DNA of 64,000 nt from Allobosea psychrotolerans (lineage in GTDB: Bacteria > Pseudomonadota > Alphaproteobacteria > Rhizobiales > Beijerinckiaceae): contig NZ_PQFZ01000022.1 of the NCBI RefSeq assembly GCF_002917105.1, positions 23,280-87,279 of the forward strand, read 5' to 3'. The first letter of the stretch is position 1; each line of letters starts with the position of its first letter. The notes under the pieces are model-generated. The model was given only the letters and a program-made list of their open reading frames with translations, was not told the origin of the DNA and did no database searches. Shown here one piece after another: positions 1 through 9,076 of this stretch. The translations under genes were made by a program, and so were the position numbers.

Positions 1-612
1 CTGCTGGTGCCGCTCTACCCGCAATATGCCGCGCCGACCACGGCCACGGCCTGCGACCAGGCCTTTCGTGCCCTGATGGAGATGCGCTGGCAGCCGGCGG
101 TGCGTGTCGCCCCGCCCTATCATGACGATCCGACCTATATCAAAGCGCTGGCCGCCTCGATGCGCAGCTCGCTGACGAAGCTCGATTTCGATCCCGAGAT
201 CATCCTCTGCTCCTTCCATGGCATGCCCAAGGAGTATCTGCTCAAGGGCGACCCCTATTACTGCCAATGCGTCAAGACCTGGCGCTTGCTGCGCGAGGAA
301 CTCGGGCTGGCGGCCGAGCGCTTCAGGCTGACCTTCCAGTCACGCTTCGGACCCGATGAATGGCTGCAGCCCTATACCGACGAGACCGTCAAGGCGCTGG
401 CGCAGGCGGGCACCAAATCACTTGCCATCGTTGCACCGGGCTTCTCGGCCGATTGCCTGGAGACGCTCGAGGAACTCGATGTCGAGAACCGCGAGATCTT
501 CATGCATAATGGCGGCAAGCGCTTCGCCTACCTGCCTTGCCTGAATGATTCCGCTGAAAGCATCGACGTGCTCGAAGCCCTGGTCCGGCGCGAATTGATG
601 GGCTGGGTCTGA
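1..612 (+). CDS. hemH: Ferrochelatase, C-terminal part (cut by window edge)
   Basis: Inserts ferrous iron into protoporphyrin IX, the last step of protoheme synthesis. The frame is open from the first base and gives 203 residues, roughly the C-terminal 60 percent of a normal ferrochelatase of about 340 residues; the start lies outside the window. Visible family features are the HGMPKEYLLKGDPYY segment, the YCQC stretch just after it, the FQSRFGPDEWLQPYTDE substrate-cleft motif, and the APGFSADCLETLEELD motif that contains the conserved glutamates near the active site. It converges on the hydrolase gene with only 13 bases between stop codons, so transcripts probably overlap. Recognition is secure. 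Confidence 0.95.
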   Translation: MLVPLYPQYAAPTTATACDQAFRALMEMRWQPAVRVAPPYHDDPTYIKALAASMRSSLTKLDFDPEIILCSFHGMPKEYLLKGDPYYCQCVKTWRLLREELGLAAERFRLTFQSRFGPDEWLQPYTDETVKALAQAGTKSLAIVAPGFSADCLETLEELDVENREIFMHNGGKRFAYLPCLNDSAESIDVLEALVRRELMGWV

Positions 613-625
613 GGCAGCCCCAGGG

Positions 626-1519
626 TCAGGCCGTCACGAAGCTCGTCACCGCCTCCACCACCGGCTTCGCCTGCAGGATGCGGCGATGCCCGAGCCCGCT
701 CATCGGCACGAGCCTGGCGAAGGGCCCTGCCGTCGCCAGGGCCTCGGCATGATGGAAGCCGAGTTCCTTGTCGTCGCGGCAATGGACGATCAGCGCCGGC
801 AAGCCGAGCGAGGCCAATTGGCCCGCCCCTTCGAAAGCGGTGACCGGCGCGCCTGCGACGACATGAATACGCCGCTCCAGCGCCGCCTGCCCGCGCGCGC
901 CAAGGCCGATCGTGGCGCCGAAGCGACGCGTCACCAGCGTCATCGATGAGGGCGCGGCGATCATCGCCAGGCGCTTCGCCTCGACGACCGGCTGGCCGGG
1001 AACAGTGCCGGCGAGCGCCGCCAGCGCGATCGCGCCGCCGAAGGAATGCGTGACGATGGCATGCACCGGGGCGAAGGCGCGCGCGACGGCCGCCAGGCTC
1101 GCAACCCCGATCGGAATGTTGAGCTCGCTGCCGGTCGAGGCGCCATGGGCCGGCAGATCATAGGCCACGACGCGGAAGCCCGCTGCCAGCAGAGGCGCGA
1201 CGAAAGCGGTCATGAAGACGGCGGCACCCGTCCAGCCATGAACCAGGATCACGGTCGGGCGTTGCTCCACCGGATCGGCGCCGGGCGGATCGAAGACATA
1301 AGCCGCCACCGAGCCACAAGGGAACGGTATCGAGACCGCCTCACCCGCCTGCAGCCGCGTGCTCGCGGGCTTGACCGCCCCCTTGCGATTGGCGTTTCCC
1401 TGTGGGCGTCGCGGCGGCGTACAAAAGGCCTTGAAGGCGAGGCGGCCACTGGTCTTGGGAGCAAGGAAGCTCGAGGCCCGGATCAACGGCCGCAACAGAC
1501 GGAGTGCAATGTCAGCCAT
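626..1519 (-). CDS. Alpha/beta hydrolase
   Basis: Predicted serine hydrolase of 297 residues. The fold is shown by the oxyanion stretch VILVHGWTG, the nucleophile elbow THSFGGAIAL (GxSxG type, serine in S-F-G-G), the acid region LIVHCRDDKELGF and a late histidine in SGLGHRRIL. There is no clear signal peptide. The substrate cannot be told from sequence. It is transcribed away from the MarR regulator with 45 bases between start codons, and both genes share two palindromes there, so the regulator probably controls this enzyme. An esterase or lipase-like role is the default guess. Confidence 0.85.
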   Translation of the reverse strand: MADIALRLLRPLIRASSFLAPKTSGRLAFKAFCTPPRRPQGNANRKGAVKPASTRLQAGEAVSIPFPCGSVAAYVFDPPGADPVEQRPTVILVHGWTGAAVFMTAFVAPLLAAGFRVVAYDLPAHGASTGSELNIPIGVASLAAVARAFAPVHAIVTHSFGGAIALAALAGTVPGQPVVEAKRLAMIAAPSSMTLVTRRFGATIGLGARGQAALERRIHVVAGAPVTAFEGAGQLASLGLPALIVHCRDDKELGFHHAEALATAGPFARLVPMSGLGHRRILQAKPVVEAVTSFVTA

Positions 1520-1536
1520 GGCTCATACTCGCGTTA

Positions 1537-1570
1537 GTTCAGCGCTGAACTATTATGTTCATCCATGAAC
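1537..1570. promoter_or_regulatory. Paired palindromes, likely MarR operators
   Basis: A perfect 14-base palindrome GTTCAGCGCTGAAC (1537-1550) is followed by GTTCAT-CC-ATGAAC (1557-1570), whose arms match and which covers the regulator's start codon. Both share GTTCA/TGAAC ends and their centres are exactly 20 bases apart, two helical turns. MarR dimers bind such inverted repeats; an autoregulatory role is inference. Confidence 0.6.
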
Positions 1571-2047
1571 AAAAAGCAAGAGGTTGACGAGACGGGCCTC
1601 GTCGCGACCCAGACCCTGCCCTGGGACCTGCCGCGCTTCCGAAACTGGATCGCGGTGGCGCGCGTCCACCAGCTCTGGAAGAAGGTCTTCGGCGAGGCCC
1701 TCGCCCCGCTCGGCATTCAGGTCGCGCATTACGACGTGCTTGCGAACATCTTCCACACGCCGGGCCTGACACAGCAGGCGCTTGCCGGAAAGCTCCTCGT
1801 CGGCCGCAGCGCCATGAGCATGCTGCTGCCGGAGCTGGAGCGGCGCGAACTGGTCGAGCGGCGCGGCGACGACACCGACCGCCGCGTCCGCAGGCTCTGG
1901 CTGACGCCGACGGGCGAGGCGATGACGCGCAAGGCCATGGCGATCCATGTCGCGCGTATCGAGGCGATGATGACGGTGCTCAGCGATGCCGAATGCGATG
2001 CGGTCGGCGAGATGATGCGCCGCGTCGCCAAGGCGCTCGAGGGGTGA
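1565..2047 (+). CDS. MarR-family transcriptional regulator
   Basis: Winged-helix DNA-binding repressor of 160 residues, a normal MarR length. The DNA-binding core runs from about residue 60 to 115: a helix-turn-helix (TQQALAGKLLVGRSAMSMLL) followed by the wing and the diagnostic DDTDRRVRRLWLTPTGE motif. N- and C-terminal helices would form the dimer interface. MarR proteins usually repress themselves and a divergent neighbour until a phenolic or oxidant ligand binds; the divergent hydrolase and two start-proximal palindromes fit this. The ligand is unknown. The ATG sits within the second palindrome. Confidence 0.92.
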   Translation: MNKKQEVDETGLVATQTLPWDLPRFRNWIAVARVHQLWKKVFGEALAPLGIQVAHYDVLANIFHTPGLTQQALAGKLLVGRSAMSMLLPELERRELVERRGDDTDRRVRRLWLTPTGEAMTRKAMAIHVARIEAMMTVLSDAECDAVGEMMRRVAKALEG

Positions 2048-2084
2048 AGGCCAACGCCGAGCGCTAGCGAAGCTCGCACGAGAA

Positions 2085-2106
2085 AGGCCGCCCTTCCGGG
2101 CGGCCT
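2085..2106 (-). terminator. Hairpin terminator, porin gene (possibly bidirectional)
   Basis: Nine-base perfect stem (AGGCCGCCC / GGGCGGCCT) with a four-base TTCC loop. Read on the minus strand it is followed by TTTCT, as expected for an intrinsic terminator of the porin gene. It lies between two convergent genes and may also stop marR transcription, although no T-run follows on the plus strand. Confidence 0.7.
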
Positions 2107-2148
2107 GTTGTCATCAGATCGTGCCGCTTGAGATCGTAGTGCTTGCGC

Positions 2149-3075
2149 TCACTTCGGCGCGAAGACGCCGAGGCTGCTTGCCGTGATGTCGAAGGAGAGC
2201 GAGCCGACCACGGTCGGGTTGCACCACTTCGAGGAGTAGGCCCCGCCGGCATTGCCGCGCGTGATGCCGCTCGGATCGGAGGTCAGCGTGAAGCACTTGC
2301 TCTTCGACAGGTTGGTGTCGTGATAGCGGATATCCGCCGTCAGGTTCTTCCAGGTGTAGGACAGACCGACATTCCAGTAATTGTAGTCGGGCAGGCGGAT
2401 CGCGACGGGGAAGGCGATGTTGGTGTTGGTCGTGCCGAGCCAGTAGCGGCCGAACTCACCCGAGACCGAGAGACCTTCGAGGAAGGGCAGGTTGTACTTG
2501 GCGGTGCCGGAGGCATAGGTGCCGCTCGCGCCGGTACCCAGCCAGTTCCAGGAATAGAAGACGTTGGCGCCGATCGTGACCTTGTCTTCCCAATTATAGG
2601 AGACCTTGCCGGCGACTTCCATGAAATCGGTGTTCTTCGGTGTCCAGATCGTGCCGAGATTGTCGATATAGCGGCTCTCATCCGGGTAGTAATACTGGAT
2701 CACGCCGATATCGAAGGAGACCGGGCCGAATTTCGGGCGGATACCAGCGGTGAAATCGATTTCTGCCGGCGGGTTGGTGACGAGGTCGACGCTCGAGGCC
2801 CAGACGCCAGCATAGAACAGATTGTCGTAGATCTGCAGTTCCGCGCCGCCCTGGATGGCAGGCTTGCGATCCGACTGAGAGATGCCGCGGAAATTATAGT
2901 CGGTCGTCGCCTTGATGGTAACGGCGATATCGAACCAGGTGATCGCCGGAGGCACCGGTGCAGCCGGAGCACCCTTCTTGCTCGGAAGATCCGATGCATG
3001 CGCGGCACCCGACAGCATTGCCAGAGAGAACGCTGCACCCGCCACAGAAGACCGGAAGAAATCGAAAGCCATCAT
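2149..3075 (-). CDS. TorF-family putative porin
   Basis: Predicted outer-membrane beta-barrel of 308 residues. A signal peptide (FFRSSVAGAAFSLAMLSG followed by AHA-S) is followed by a proline/alanine linker and then alternating aromatic strands such as TTDYNFRGISQSD, typical of the TorF/Gcw_chp group, ending in strand-like sequence near the C terminus. The start chosen is the first of two adjacent ATGs at 3075 and 3072, preceded by GGAG at good spacing; an earlier ATG at 3126 would put a poor N terminus before the signal. Solute specificity is unknown. It is a single gene with its own terminator. Confidence 0.8.
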   Translation of the reverse strand: MMAFDFFRSSVAGAAFSLAMLSGAAHASDLPSKKGAPAAPVPPAITWFDIAVTIKATTDYNFRGISQSDRKPAIQGGAELQIYDNLFYAGVWASSVDLVTNPPAEIDFTAGIRPKFGPVSFDIGVIQYYYPDESRYIDNLGTIWTPKNTDFMEVAGKVSYNWEDKVTIGANVFYSWNWLGTGASGTYASGTAKYNLPFLEGLSVSGEFGRYWLGTTNTNIAFPVAIRLPDYNYWNVGLSYTWKNLTADIRYHDTNLSKSKCFTLTSDPSGITRGNAGGAYSSKWCNPTVVGSLSFDITASSLGVFAPK

Positions 3076-3306
3076 CAGCTCCGTCAAATGTCGAAATGCC
3101 AGCGCAACGTGCCGCGCTTTCGCCATTATGAAGCCAATGGAACGCCTGATTCAGCAAGCCGAGCTTTTCGGCAGCTTGCTCATGAAGCGGGCAATATCCC
3201 GGTCAGAGTCACGTTTCGATGCATTCAAAACGGGCTTCGCCGACAAAGCAGAATGCTGTGATATTTCCGTCACGCATACCGGGCGCGAGCGCCCGGATGC
3301 AACCCA

Positions 3307-4752
3307 TCAGCGTGTCATGGGCTGACTGGAATAGGCCGCGTCCGGCTGATCCAGCCGCGAGGTGCGCAGGCCTGTGGCGCGCCGGGGTGGCAGCGGAGCC
3401 CGGATATTGGTCGGCGAATCCGGCACGACCGAAGCCACCGGCGTGGTTTGCTGCGCCTGCTCCGGCTGCTGCGAGCCCCCGATCAGCGGAACGAAGCTGA
3501 GCGCTCGCTGATAGAAGGGCACGGCGGCCGGCGCGGCAGGGGCAGGCTGTGCATCGATCGCCACAGGCGCGGCAGCGCTGCCTGCAGTGGCCTTGGCGAC
3601 CTGCGTTGCGGCAGCCGATGCCGGCTTGCCAGTCACGGCCCTTGGCTGCGCCTCGACCTTGGCCGGGCTCGGCTTGGCGATGCTGGCGGTCTCAACCTGA
3701 TTCAGGTCGGGCGCGGCAGCGACCGCAGCGAGCACGGCGTCGTTGTCGGCCGACGCCGCCCGAAACTCGGCTTTCGGCTTGCCCAGATTGTCGAGCACCA
3801 CCACGCGCGGACCGCTGGTGATGGCGTCGGGCCGGCTGACCCCGACATCGCGCGAAGCCCAGGTCGCCGTGCGGTTCAGCGAATCGGAACCGCCGGCGAC
3901 GAGGGTGCGCTTGAACGACGCATGCGAGTCGCCATCGTCATAGATCAGCTTGATCGCAGGCGTACCCTTGGCGACGAGCGCAGCGACTTGAACCTCGTCC
4001 TGCTGGCGCTTCTGCTGCACGGCCTGGGCGACGGAAGGATCGGCGCCGTTGCTGAAGACATAACGGCCGCCCGCCACGGAGACCGGCGGCTCGCTCTTCG
4101 TGACCTCGAAATAGTCGGTGCCTTCCTTCAGGTTCTTCCAGAAGGCGATGTTGGAATCGAGCCTATGCTTGGCCAGATTCTCCGGCGTCATGCGGAAGGG
4201 CAGCGCCTGCATCTGCACCGCCTTCTGGCCGGCATTCTGCGCCTCGCGGACAAGCGCGTAGATCTCGCCGATCTGATCGTCGGTCATCGAATAGCAGCCG
4301 GCCGAGGAGCAGGCGCCATGCACCATCAGATGTGCGCCGGTGCGCCCATAGGAGCGATCATAGGCGTTGGGGTAGCCCATGTTGAAGGAGACGTAATAAG
4401 CCGAGTTCGGGTTCATCTGCGCCGGCGTGATGGCGTAGAAGCCCTCTGGCGCCATGCGGTCGCCTTCGCGCACCTTCGGGCCGAGTTGGCCGGACCAGCG
4501 GCACATCGGGAAGGTCTTGAGCAGCGCATATTGCCCGTCGGCCTTGCGCTTCCAGATCTCGAGCTCCGACTCCTTCTTGTAGGAGCGGATCAGGATCGGC
4601 TGATCCTTGCTCATGCCCTTCTCGGACATGAGCGCATAGGTCGCCGACGGAATCGGGATATTATGCCTGGCGGAGCCGCGATAGCGGTCCTCCTCGCAGG
4701 CGCCCAGCGACAATGCAACGAAAGCCACGAGCGCGAAGTGCTTGAATGCCAC
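3307..4752 (-). CDS. L,D-transpeptidase (YkuD) lipoprotein
   Basis: Peptidoglycan cross-linking or lipoprotein-anchoring enzyme of 481 residues. From a GTG start the N terminus reads as a lipoprotein signal with lipobox LGAC (residues about 9-15). The YkuD domain occupies about residues 40-200 and contains the catalytic block MVHGACSSAGCYSM with the nucleophilic cysteine. The C-terminal half is long, rich in alanine, proline and glutamine, and looks disordered. An ATG at 4812 in the same frame would bury the lipobox and is less likely. It lies 196 bases downstream of accA on the same strand, an arrangement I associate with xerD-accA-ldt in this order. Confidence 0.85.
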   Translation of the reverse strand: MAFKHFALVAFVALSLGACEEDRYRGSARHNIPIPSATYALMSEKGMSKDQPILIRSYKKESELEIWKRKADGQYALLKTFPMCRWSGQLGPKVREGDRMAPEGFYAITPAQMNPNSAYYVSFNMGYPNAYDRSYGRTGAHLMVHGACSSAGCYSMTDDQIGEIYALVREAQNAGQKAVQMQALPFRMTPENLAKHRLDSNIAFWKNLKEGTDYFEVTKSEPPVSVAGGRYVFSNGADPSVAQAVQQKRQQDEVQVAALVAKGTPAIKLIYDDGDSHASFKRTLVAGGSDSLNRTATWASRDVGVSRPDAITSGPRVVVLDNLGKPKAEFRAASADNDAVLAAVAAAPDLNQVETASIAKPSPAKVEAQPRAVTGKPASAAATQVAKATAGSAAAPVAIDAQPAPAAPAAVPFYQRALSFVPLIGGSQQPEQAQQTTPVASVVPDSPTNIRAPLPPRRATGLRTSRLDQPDAAYSSQPMTR

Positions 4753-4948
4753 GTCGTCAATCCCATCGAACGGCCGGCGGAAGCACGACCACTGACTATG
4801 CAACACGGCCAAATTGTGCCGGCGGCTCAGTTGTAGAAGCGTTAGCCTTGAGGGTTCCTTACCACAGGCTGCTCCGTCATAGCCATATGGTCAACGCCTT
4901 CCTAACGGCGGTGGCCGTCGACACACCGCAGAAAGGCTTCGCCCAAGG

Positions 4949-5902
4949 TCAGATCGCCCGCCCGATGGCGAGGAATTTCTCCGCCCTGCGGCTGACGATA
5001 TCCTCGGCGCCGACGCCTGTGAAATCCGACAGCGCCGAGGCGATGGCATCGCCCGCCCGCACCATAGCCATCTGAGGATCGCGATGCGCGCCGCCCGCCG
5101 GCTCGCTGATGATGCGATCGATGACGCCGAATTTCAGCAGGTCCTGCGCGGTGATCTTCATGCCGGTCGCAGCGTCCTGGGCACGCTTCGTATCGCGCCA
5201 GAGGATCGAGGCTGCGCCCTCCGGCGAGATCACCGAATAGATCGCATGCTCCAGCATCAGCACGCGGCTGGCCGCGGCGATCGCGATCGCGCCGCCCGAA
5301 CCGCCCTCGCCGATCACCAGCGCCACGCTCGGCGTGCGCAATCCCAGGCAAGCTTCGGTCGAGCGCGCGATCGCCTCGGCCTGGCCGCGCTCCTCCGCCT
5401 CGATGCCGGGATAGGCGCCGGCCGTGTCGATGAAGCTCAGGACCGGCAGTCCGAAACGACCGGCCATCTCCATCAGGCGCACCGCCTTGCGATAGCCCTC
5501 GGGCTTGGGCATGCCGAAATTGTGCCGGATGCGGGTCTCGGTCGAGTCGCCCTTCTCCTGCCCGACAATGCAGACGGCTTCGCCGCGAAAGCGGCCGAAA
5601 CCGCCCACGATCGCCTCATCCTCGCCGAAAGCCCGGTCGCCCGCGAGCGGCGTGAACTCGGTGAACAACGCCGCGCAGTAATCCTTGAAGTGCGGGCGCT
5701 GCGGATGGCGCGCGACCAGCGTCTTCTGCCAAGGCGTCAGCGCGGCATAGATTTCCTTCAACGCCTGGCTCGCCTTGGCGTCGAGCTTGCCGATCTCCTC
5801 GGAGAGCGCATAGCCTTCACCCTTCGCCTCGAGGGCGCGCAATTCATCCGCCTTCGCCTCAAGTTCGGCGACCGGTTTCTCGAAATCCAAATAGCTTCGC
5901 AT
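4949..5902 (-). CDS. accA: Acetyl-CoA carboxylase carboxyltransferase subunit alpha
   Basis: Works with AccD to move the carboxyl group from biotin to acetyl-CoA, giving malonyl-CoA for fatty acid synthesis. The protein has 317 residues, exactly the usual length, starting MRSYLDFEKPVAELEAK. The crotonase-like core shows IVGGFGRFRGE, IDTAGAYPGIEAEERGQ and the VIGEGGSGGAIA glycine motif that builds the oxyanion holes. The start is the ATG at 5902; the open frame upstream lacks family similarity. The gene is not next to xerD here, which I would have expected. Confidence 0.97.
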   Translation of the reverse strand: MRSYLDFEKPVAELEAKADELRALEAKGEGYALSEEIGKLDAKASQALKEIYAALTPWQKTLVARHPQRPHFKDYCAALFTEFTPLAGDRAFGEDEAIVGGFGRFRGEAVCIVGQEKGDSTETRIRHNFGMPKPEGYRKAVRLMEMAGRFGLPVLSFIDTAGAYPGIEAEERGQAEAIARSTEACLGLRTPSVALVIGEGGSGGAIAIAAASRVLMLEHAIYSVISPEGAASILWRDTKRAQDAATGMKITAQDLLKFGVIDRIISEPAGGAHRDPQMAMVRAGDAIASALSDFTGVGAEDIVSRRAEKFLAIGRAI

Positions 5903-6005
5903 CGTGATCCAGTTCAGGTTCCGCGCCGGCAGGTCCGCGCGTGGCGCAGGGGCGGAACCGGGTTCGCGAAAAGCGGCGGACCTTGGCCGCGCGTCGCGGC
6001 CGTTG

Positions 6006-6773
6006 TCAACCCGCCGTACCGTCTCCCGGCGGGTTTGCCACGCGCTGCGTCGGGGTCGGTCGCGGCAGCAGAATCGGCCGGAAGGCAAAGCTGCGCCGCG
6101 TCGCGCGCAAGGGCGCGCGGCGATAGAACTGCTTGGTCGCATCGATGACGTGGACGCCGGCGAAAGGCAGGGACAACCCTGCGCCGACCCGTTCCCAGGC
6201 GGGCGCCGAACGCATCAGCAGATGCCGTTTCAGCGGTGGAACGTAGAGCGCCTCGGCCCAGTTCTCGGGCGAGAATTCGGCGGCACGCATCAGCGCCTGG
6301 AGCTGCGAGCGGCTGAACGGGCGGCCATGGCCGAAGGGCGTGCCGTCCATCCGCGCCCAGAGTCCGCGGCGATTAGGCGCGACGACGATCATCCGTCCCC
6401 CCGGCGAGAGCACGCGTCCAACCTCTTCCAGCAGATCGTCGGGGCTCTCGGTCTCCTCCAGCGCATGCACCAGCACCACCCTGTCGATCGAGGCCGTGGG
6501 CAAGGGCAGCAAGGTCGGCTCGACCAGCGCGGAGGCCGACAAGCCCTCGGAGGGCCAGTTCACCACGCCTTGCGCCGCCGGCATGAAGGCAAGCACCCGT
6601 TCCGCGCCAAGGCCGAGCACAGACAGGTAAGGCGTGGAGAAACCAAGCCCGAGCACGCGCTGGCGCGAACAGTCGGGCCAGAAGCGCAGCATCGCCCTGC
6701 CGATGAACCGCCGCGCGACATGGCCGAGCGGGCTGGCATAGAAGGCGCGAAGATCGACGACGTCGAGTGGCAT
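6006..6773 (-). CDS. Class I SAM-dependent methyltransferase
   Basis: Predicted methyltransferase of 255 residues. The Rossmann-like core has VLGLGFSTPYLSVLG (motif I, SAM binding), ASIDRVVLVHALEE (motif II) and LSPGGRMIVVAPNRRG (motif III), ordered as in class I enzymes. The start is the ATG at 6773 (MPLDVVDLRAFYASPLG), which matches how such proteins begin; the frame is open further upstream but overlaps no homology. It is divergent from gloB. In related genomes this pair is commonly adjacent, but the methyl acceptor is unknown. Confidence 0.82.
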   Translation of the reverse strand: MPLDVVDLRAFYASPLGHVARRFIGRAMLRFWPDCSRQRVLGLGFSTPYLSVLGLGAERVLAFMPAAQGVVNWPSEGLSASALVEPTLLPLPTASIDRVVLVHALEETESPDDLLEEVGRVLSPGGRMIVVAPNRRGLWARMDGTPFGHGRPFSRSQLQALMRAAEFSPENWAEALYVPPLKRHLLMRSAPAWERVGAGLSLPFAGVHVIDATKQFYRRAPLRATRRSFAFRPILLPRPTPTQRVANPPGDGTAG

Positions 6774-7008
6774 GAGCCTGAGATGGAACGGCAGCGCAGC
6801 CAAAGCAAGGGCTGCAGGCGAAGGCTGCCAAGCGAAGGCTCGGCTGAACGCCCCTTCCCTCGCATGCTGTGGGGAGGCCTGAATCTGGCGCCTCGAGTCG
6901 AAAGGCTTGTCAGCACCTGCGGCTTGCAAGCCACTCGACTTGATAGAAGCCGGGCCATGGCGCATTCAGGGCGGCACCCTGTCCTGCCCGCCTGTGCCGG
7001 AGCTTCGC

Positions 7009-7773
7009 ATGCCCCTCGATCTCCATGTCTTCCGCACCCTCAGCGACAATGCCGGCGCCTTGATCTTCGACCCGGCGTCGAAAGCCTGCGCGGCTGTCGA
7101 TGTGCCCGATGCCGCTCCCATCCTCGCCGCCGCCAAGGCCAAGGGCTGGACGATCAGCGACATCTTCGTCACCCACGCCCATCACGACCACACGCAAGGC
7201 GTGGCCGAATTGAAGGATGCGACCGGAGCTTTCGTCTGCGGTCCGGCCGACGCCGCCGATTCCGCTCCGCTCGACCGCGTCCTCGGCGAGGGCGACCGCG
7301 TCGAGCTCGGCAATGCCGTCTTCGAGATCTGGCACACGCCGGGCCATTCCGGCGGCCACCTGACCTTCGCCAGCGCCGGCGCCAAGCTGGCGCTCGTCGG
7401 CGATGTCGTCTTCGTCATGGGCTGCGGGCGAGTCCAGCCCGGCCAGATGGCGGCGATGTGGACCTCGCTCTGCCGCATCATGACGCTGCCCGACGATGTC
7501 CGCCTGATCACCGGCCATGACTACACCTTGTCCAATGCCCGTTTCGCCGTCGCGATGGACCCCGACAATGCCGCGCTCAAGGCCCGCTATGCCCAGGCCG
7601 AAGCCGCCAAGGCGGAAGGCCGTTTCTGGGCGGTGACCACGATCGGCGAGGAGAAGGCGACCAACCCCTTCTTCCGCGCAGGAGAAGCTGCGCTTGCAGC
7701 GGCAGTCGGCAAGGCCGGCGCCGCTCCCGGCGAGGTTTTCGCAGCGTTGCGCGAAGCCAAGAACGCATTCTGA
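7009..7773 (+). CDS. gloB: Hydroxyacylglutathione hydrolase (glyoxalase II)
   Basis: Hydrolyses S-D-lactoylglutathione in methylglyoxal detoxification. The 254-residue protein carries the metallo-beta-lactamase metal motif THAHHDHTQG (about residues 54-63), the second ligand region HTPGHSGGHLTF, the bridging aspartate in LVGDVVFVMGCGR and the late TGHDYTLSNARFA histidine, all in the expected order, and the GloB-type C-terminal helical domain. The start is the ATG at 7009. Two genes follow closely on the same strand (11-base gap, then a one-base overlap), so it probably leads a three-gene operon. Confidence 0.93.
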   Translation: MPLDLHVFRTLSDNAGALIFDPASKACAAVDVPDAAPILAAAKAKGWTISDIFVTHAHHDHTQGVAELKDATGAFVCGPADAADSAPLDRVLGEGDRVELGNAVFEIWHTPGHSGGHLTFASAGAKLALVGDVVFVMGCGRVQPGQMAAMWTSLCRIMTLPDDVRLITGHDYTLSNARFAVAMDPDNAALKARYAQAEAAKAEGRFWAVTTIGEEKATNPFFRAGEAALAAAVGKAGAAPGEVFAALREAKNAF

Positions 7774-7784
7774 GGACAGCCGGC

Positions 7785-8279
7785 ATGAATTCTTCGCCCG
7801 ACTATTCCTCGCTCGAAGGCAGTTCCTCACTCGACGGCCTGAGCGCGGCCGAGGTCATCCGCCTGCTCGAGCTCAAGCCCCATCCGGAAGGCGGCCATTA
7901 CCGAGAAACCTTCCGCGACGAGGCCGGCCCCGACGGGCGCGGCTTCTCCACCGCGATCTACTACCTGCTCGACACCGGCGAGACCTCGGAATGGCACCGG
8001 GTCGATGCCGCCGAGATCTGGCATCATTATGCCGGCGCGCCGCTGGTGATCAGCATCTCGCCCAATGGCCATGACGCCTCGGCGCATCATCTCGGCCCCG
8101 ATCTGAGAGCCGGGCAGCGACCGCAATTCGTGGTCCCGGCGGGCAGCTGGCAGAGCGCCACCTCGCTGGGCGCCTGGACGCTGGTCGGCTGCACGGTCGC
8201 GCCCGGCTTCGCCTTTTCCGGATTCGAGATGGCGCCGCCGGGCTGGCGCCCGACGCCGCGCAAGCCCTGGGGAGCCTGA
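7785..8279 (+). CDS. DUF985 cupin protein
   Basis: Small double-stranded beta-helix protein of 164 residues. Family marks are LLELKPHPEGGHYRETFRD near the N terminus, FSTAIYYLLDTGETSEWHRV with the metal-binding type His, EIWHHYAGAPL and the closing VAPGFAFSGFEMA. DUF985 proteins are cupin-like and mostly uncharacterised; some resemble sugar epimerases. It lies 11 bases after gloB and its stop codon overlaps the next start by one base (TGATG), so translation is likely coupled. No firm function is offered. Confidence 0.88.
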   Translation: MNSSPDYSSLEGSSSLDGLSAAEVIRLLELKPHPEGGHYRETFRDEAGPDGRGFSTAIYYLLDTGETSEWHRVDAAEIWHHYAGAPLVISISPNGHDASAHHLGPDLRAGQRPQFVVPAGSWQSATSLGAWTLVGCTVAPGFAFSGFEMAPPGWRPTPRKPWGA

Positions 8280-9040
8280 TGATATCCGACACTGCCGACG
8301 ACCTCGCGCTGGCGCTCGAATGCGAGCGGCGCATCGTCAATGCCTGGCCCGCGCCCGCGACCCTGCTGATCGACGACTGGGTGGTGCGCTTCGCCAATGG
8401 CTATTCCGGCCGAGCCAACGCCGCCACGCCGCTGAAGCCCGGCGCCGAGCTTGACGAGGCGACGCTGGCGATGATCGAGGAGCTCTATCGGGCCGACGGA
8501 TTGCCGCCTTCGGTGCGCCTGACGCCCTTGACCGGCGAGGCGACGCGCGCCGAGGTGATCGCGCGCGGCTATCGCCTCAAGGATGCGTCCTTCGGCATGA
8601 TCGCGGCCCTCGACGGCGTCGCGCCCGAGATCGACCCCGAGCTCCAGATCGAGGCGCGCCCGGGCGCGGACTGGATCGCCGGCGTCGCCGCGCGCCAGAG
8701 TGGCGTGAAGACCCATGCCGGGAATCTCGCCGCCATCGTCGAGAAGATCAGGATGCCGGCCGCCTTCGCCACCCTGCTGATCGCCGGCGAGCCCGTCGCC
8801 TACGGCATGAGCGTCGCCGAGCGCGGCATGGCCGAGATCGGCACGATCGTGGTCGACGCCAACCATCGCGGCCACGGGCTGGGCCGGCGCATCGTCTCCG
8901 GGCTGATGTCCTGGGCTCGCCTCATGGACTGCAGCAGCGCCTATCTCCAGGTGGACCAGACCAACGAGATCGCGATCGGCCTCTACGACCGCCTCGGCTT
9001 CCGCCGGCTCTACAGCTACGAAACGCGCATCCTGGATTGA
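8279..9040 (+). CDS. GNAT family N-acetyltransferase
   Basis: Predicted acetyl-CoA dependent N-acetyltransferase of 253 residues. The acetyl-CoA binding loop is visible near residue 198 as IVVDANHRGHGLGRRIV (motif A, R/Q-x-x-G-x-G/A), followed by the beta5-alpha4 segment YLQVDQTNEIAIGLYDRLGF, which closes the GNAT fold. The N-terminal 120 residues form a second, weaker GNAT-like half (RIVNAWPAPATLLIDDWVVR), so this is a two-part GNAT of the type often found in this order. The substrate is unknown. Start codon overlaps the previous stop. Confidence 0.85.
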   Translation: MISDTADDLALALECERRIVNAWPAPATLLIDDWVVRFANGYSGRANAATPLKPGAELDEATLAMIEELYRADGLPPSVRLTPLTGEATRAEVIARGYRLKDASFGMIAALDGVAPEIDPELQIEARPGADWIAGVAARQSGVKTHAGNLAAIVEKIRMPAAFATLLIAGEPVAYGMSVAERGMAEIGTIVVDANHRGHGLGRRIVSGLMSWARLMDCSSAYLQVDQTNEIAIGLYDRLGFRRLYSYETRILD

Positions 9041-9076
9041 CCTGCCCGTTGAATTGACCTGCCAGGAGGCCGTCGC

